A stretch of DNA of 64,000 nt, taken from positions 2,852,001-2,916,000 of the forward strand of contig NZ_AP028055.1 in assembly GCF_040365225.1 (NCBI RefSeq), written 5' to 3'. This DNA is from Bacteroides sedimenti. Its GTDB lineage: Bacteria; Bacteroidota; Bacteroidia; Bacteroidales; Bacteroidaceae. This document shows, one piece after another, positions 63,988-64,000 of this stretch (its first letter is position 1; each line of letters opens with the position of its first letter). A program made the translations under genes and the position numbers. The notes beneath the pieces were generated by a model. It was given only the letters and a program-made list of their open reading frames with translations, was not told the DNA's origin and ran no database searches.

Positions 63988-64000
63988 TCTTATCCTATGC
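63968..64000 (+). CDS. Start of a secreted protein (partial, cut by window end)
   Basis: The frame from the ATG at 63968 reads MKKLVFSLILC, a typical start of a signal peptide or lipoprotein signal. It overlaps the rdgB 3' end by 20 bases in another frame. Only eleven codons are visible, so identity is unknown. Confidence 0.5.
   Translation, partial: MKKLVFSLILC

Overview
The window looks like a chromosomal segment of a member of the Bacteroidales, most likely Bacteroides or a close relative. The evidence is a SusC/SusD pair with an ECF sigma/FecR switch, repeated upstream boxes of the Bacteroidetes type TAnnTTTG, very weak Shine-Dalgarno use, and gene orders typical of the phylum (ftsX-DUF3098-uppP-truB-queA-folK; hemD-rnpA-yidD-tatD-tyrS). 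There is no integrase, transposase, CRISPR array or phage gene. The species cannot be fixed from the sequence.

Layout. 1-9.9 kb (minus strand): an apparent operon parE-coaD-S41 protease-Ca2+ ATPase-HAD phosphatase, preceded by a GNAT-like protein and a THUMP-like methyltransferase. 10-12.7 kb: a polysaccharide deacetylase and a glycosyltransferase in which a GT-C-like membrane half is fused to a GT2 half. 12.7-17 kb: a large secreted metalloprotease-like protein with a type IX secretion C-terminal signal, bracketed by two clusters of GCGTGACTT repeats, then a 23-bp-periodic palindrome array and a CAU-anticodon tRNA. 17-22.3 kb: a HAD phosphatase convergent with a two-gene alpha-glucosidase operon (GH31-GH97). 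22.5-34.9 kb (plus strand): housekeeping genes for cell division, undecaprenyl phosphate recycling, tRNA modification, folate, SAM synthesis (metK behind a probable SAM-II riboswitch), haem, RNase P and tyrosyl-tRNA synthetase, then tRNA-Gln.

35.0-50.8 kb is the accessory centre: a polysaccharide utilisation locus starting just after tRNA-Gln. ECF sigma and FecR anti-sigma would sense ligand through the STN domain of the SusC transporter. SusD captures the glycan. A GH105 unsaturated uronyl hydrolase, an M60-like metallopeptidase with an N-terminal carbohydrate-binding-like domain, and a GH2 enzyme process it. KduI, KduD and a DUF4861 lipoprotein follow. The content points to a uronic-acid-containing glycan, perhaps carried on protein, but the locus has no polysaccharide lyase. 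kduI appears to have its own promoter with a 22-bp direct repeat upstream.

50.8-52.2 kb is a gene desert with an orphan promoter-like box, imperfect direct repeats and about eleven copies of a degenerate 22-bp tandem repeat. 52.2-58 kb (minus strand): mutS with a GH20 hexosaminidase immediately downstream, and a membrane protein with two similar halves. 58-64 kb (plus strand): leuS, a YitT-family protein, a large membrane protein, rdgB, and the first codons of a secreted protein cut by the window end.
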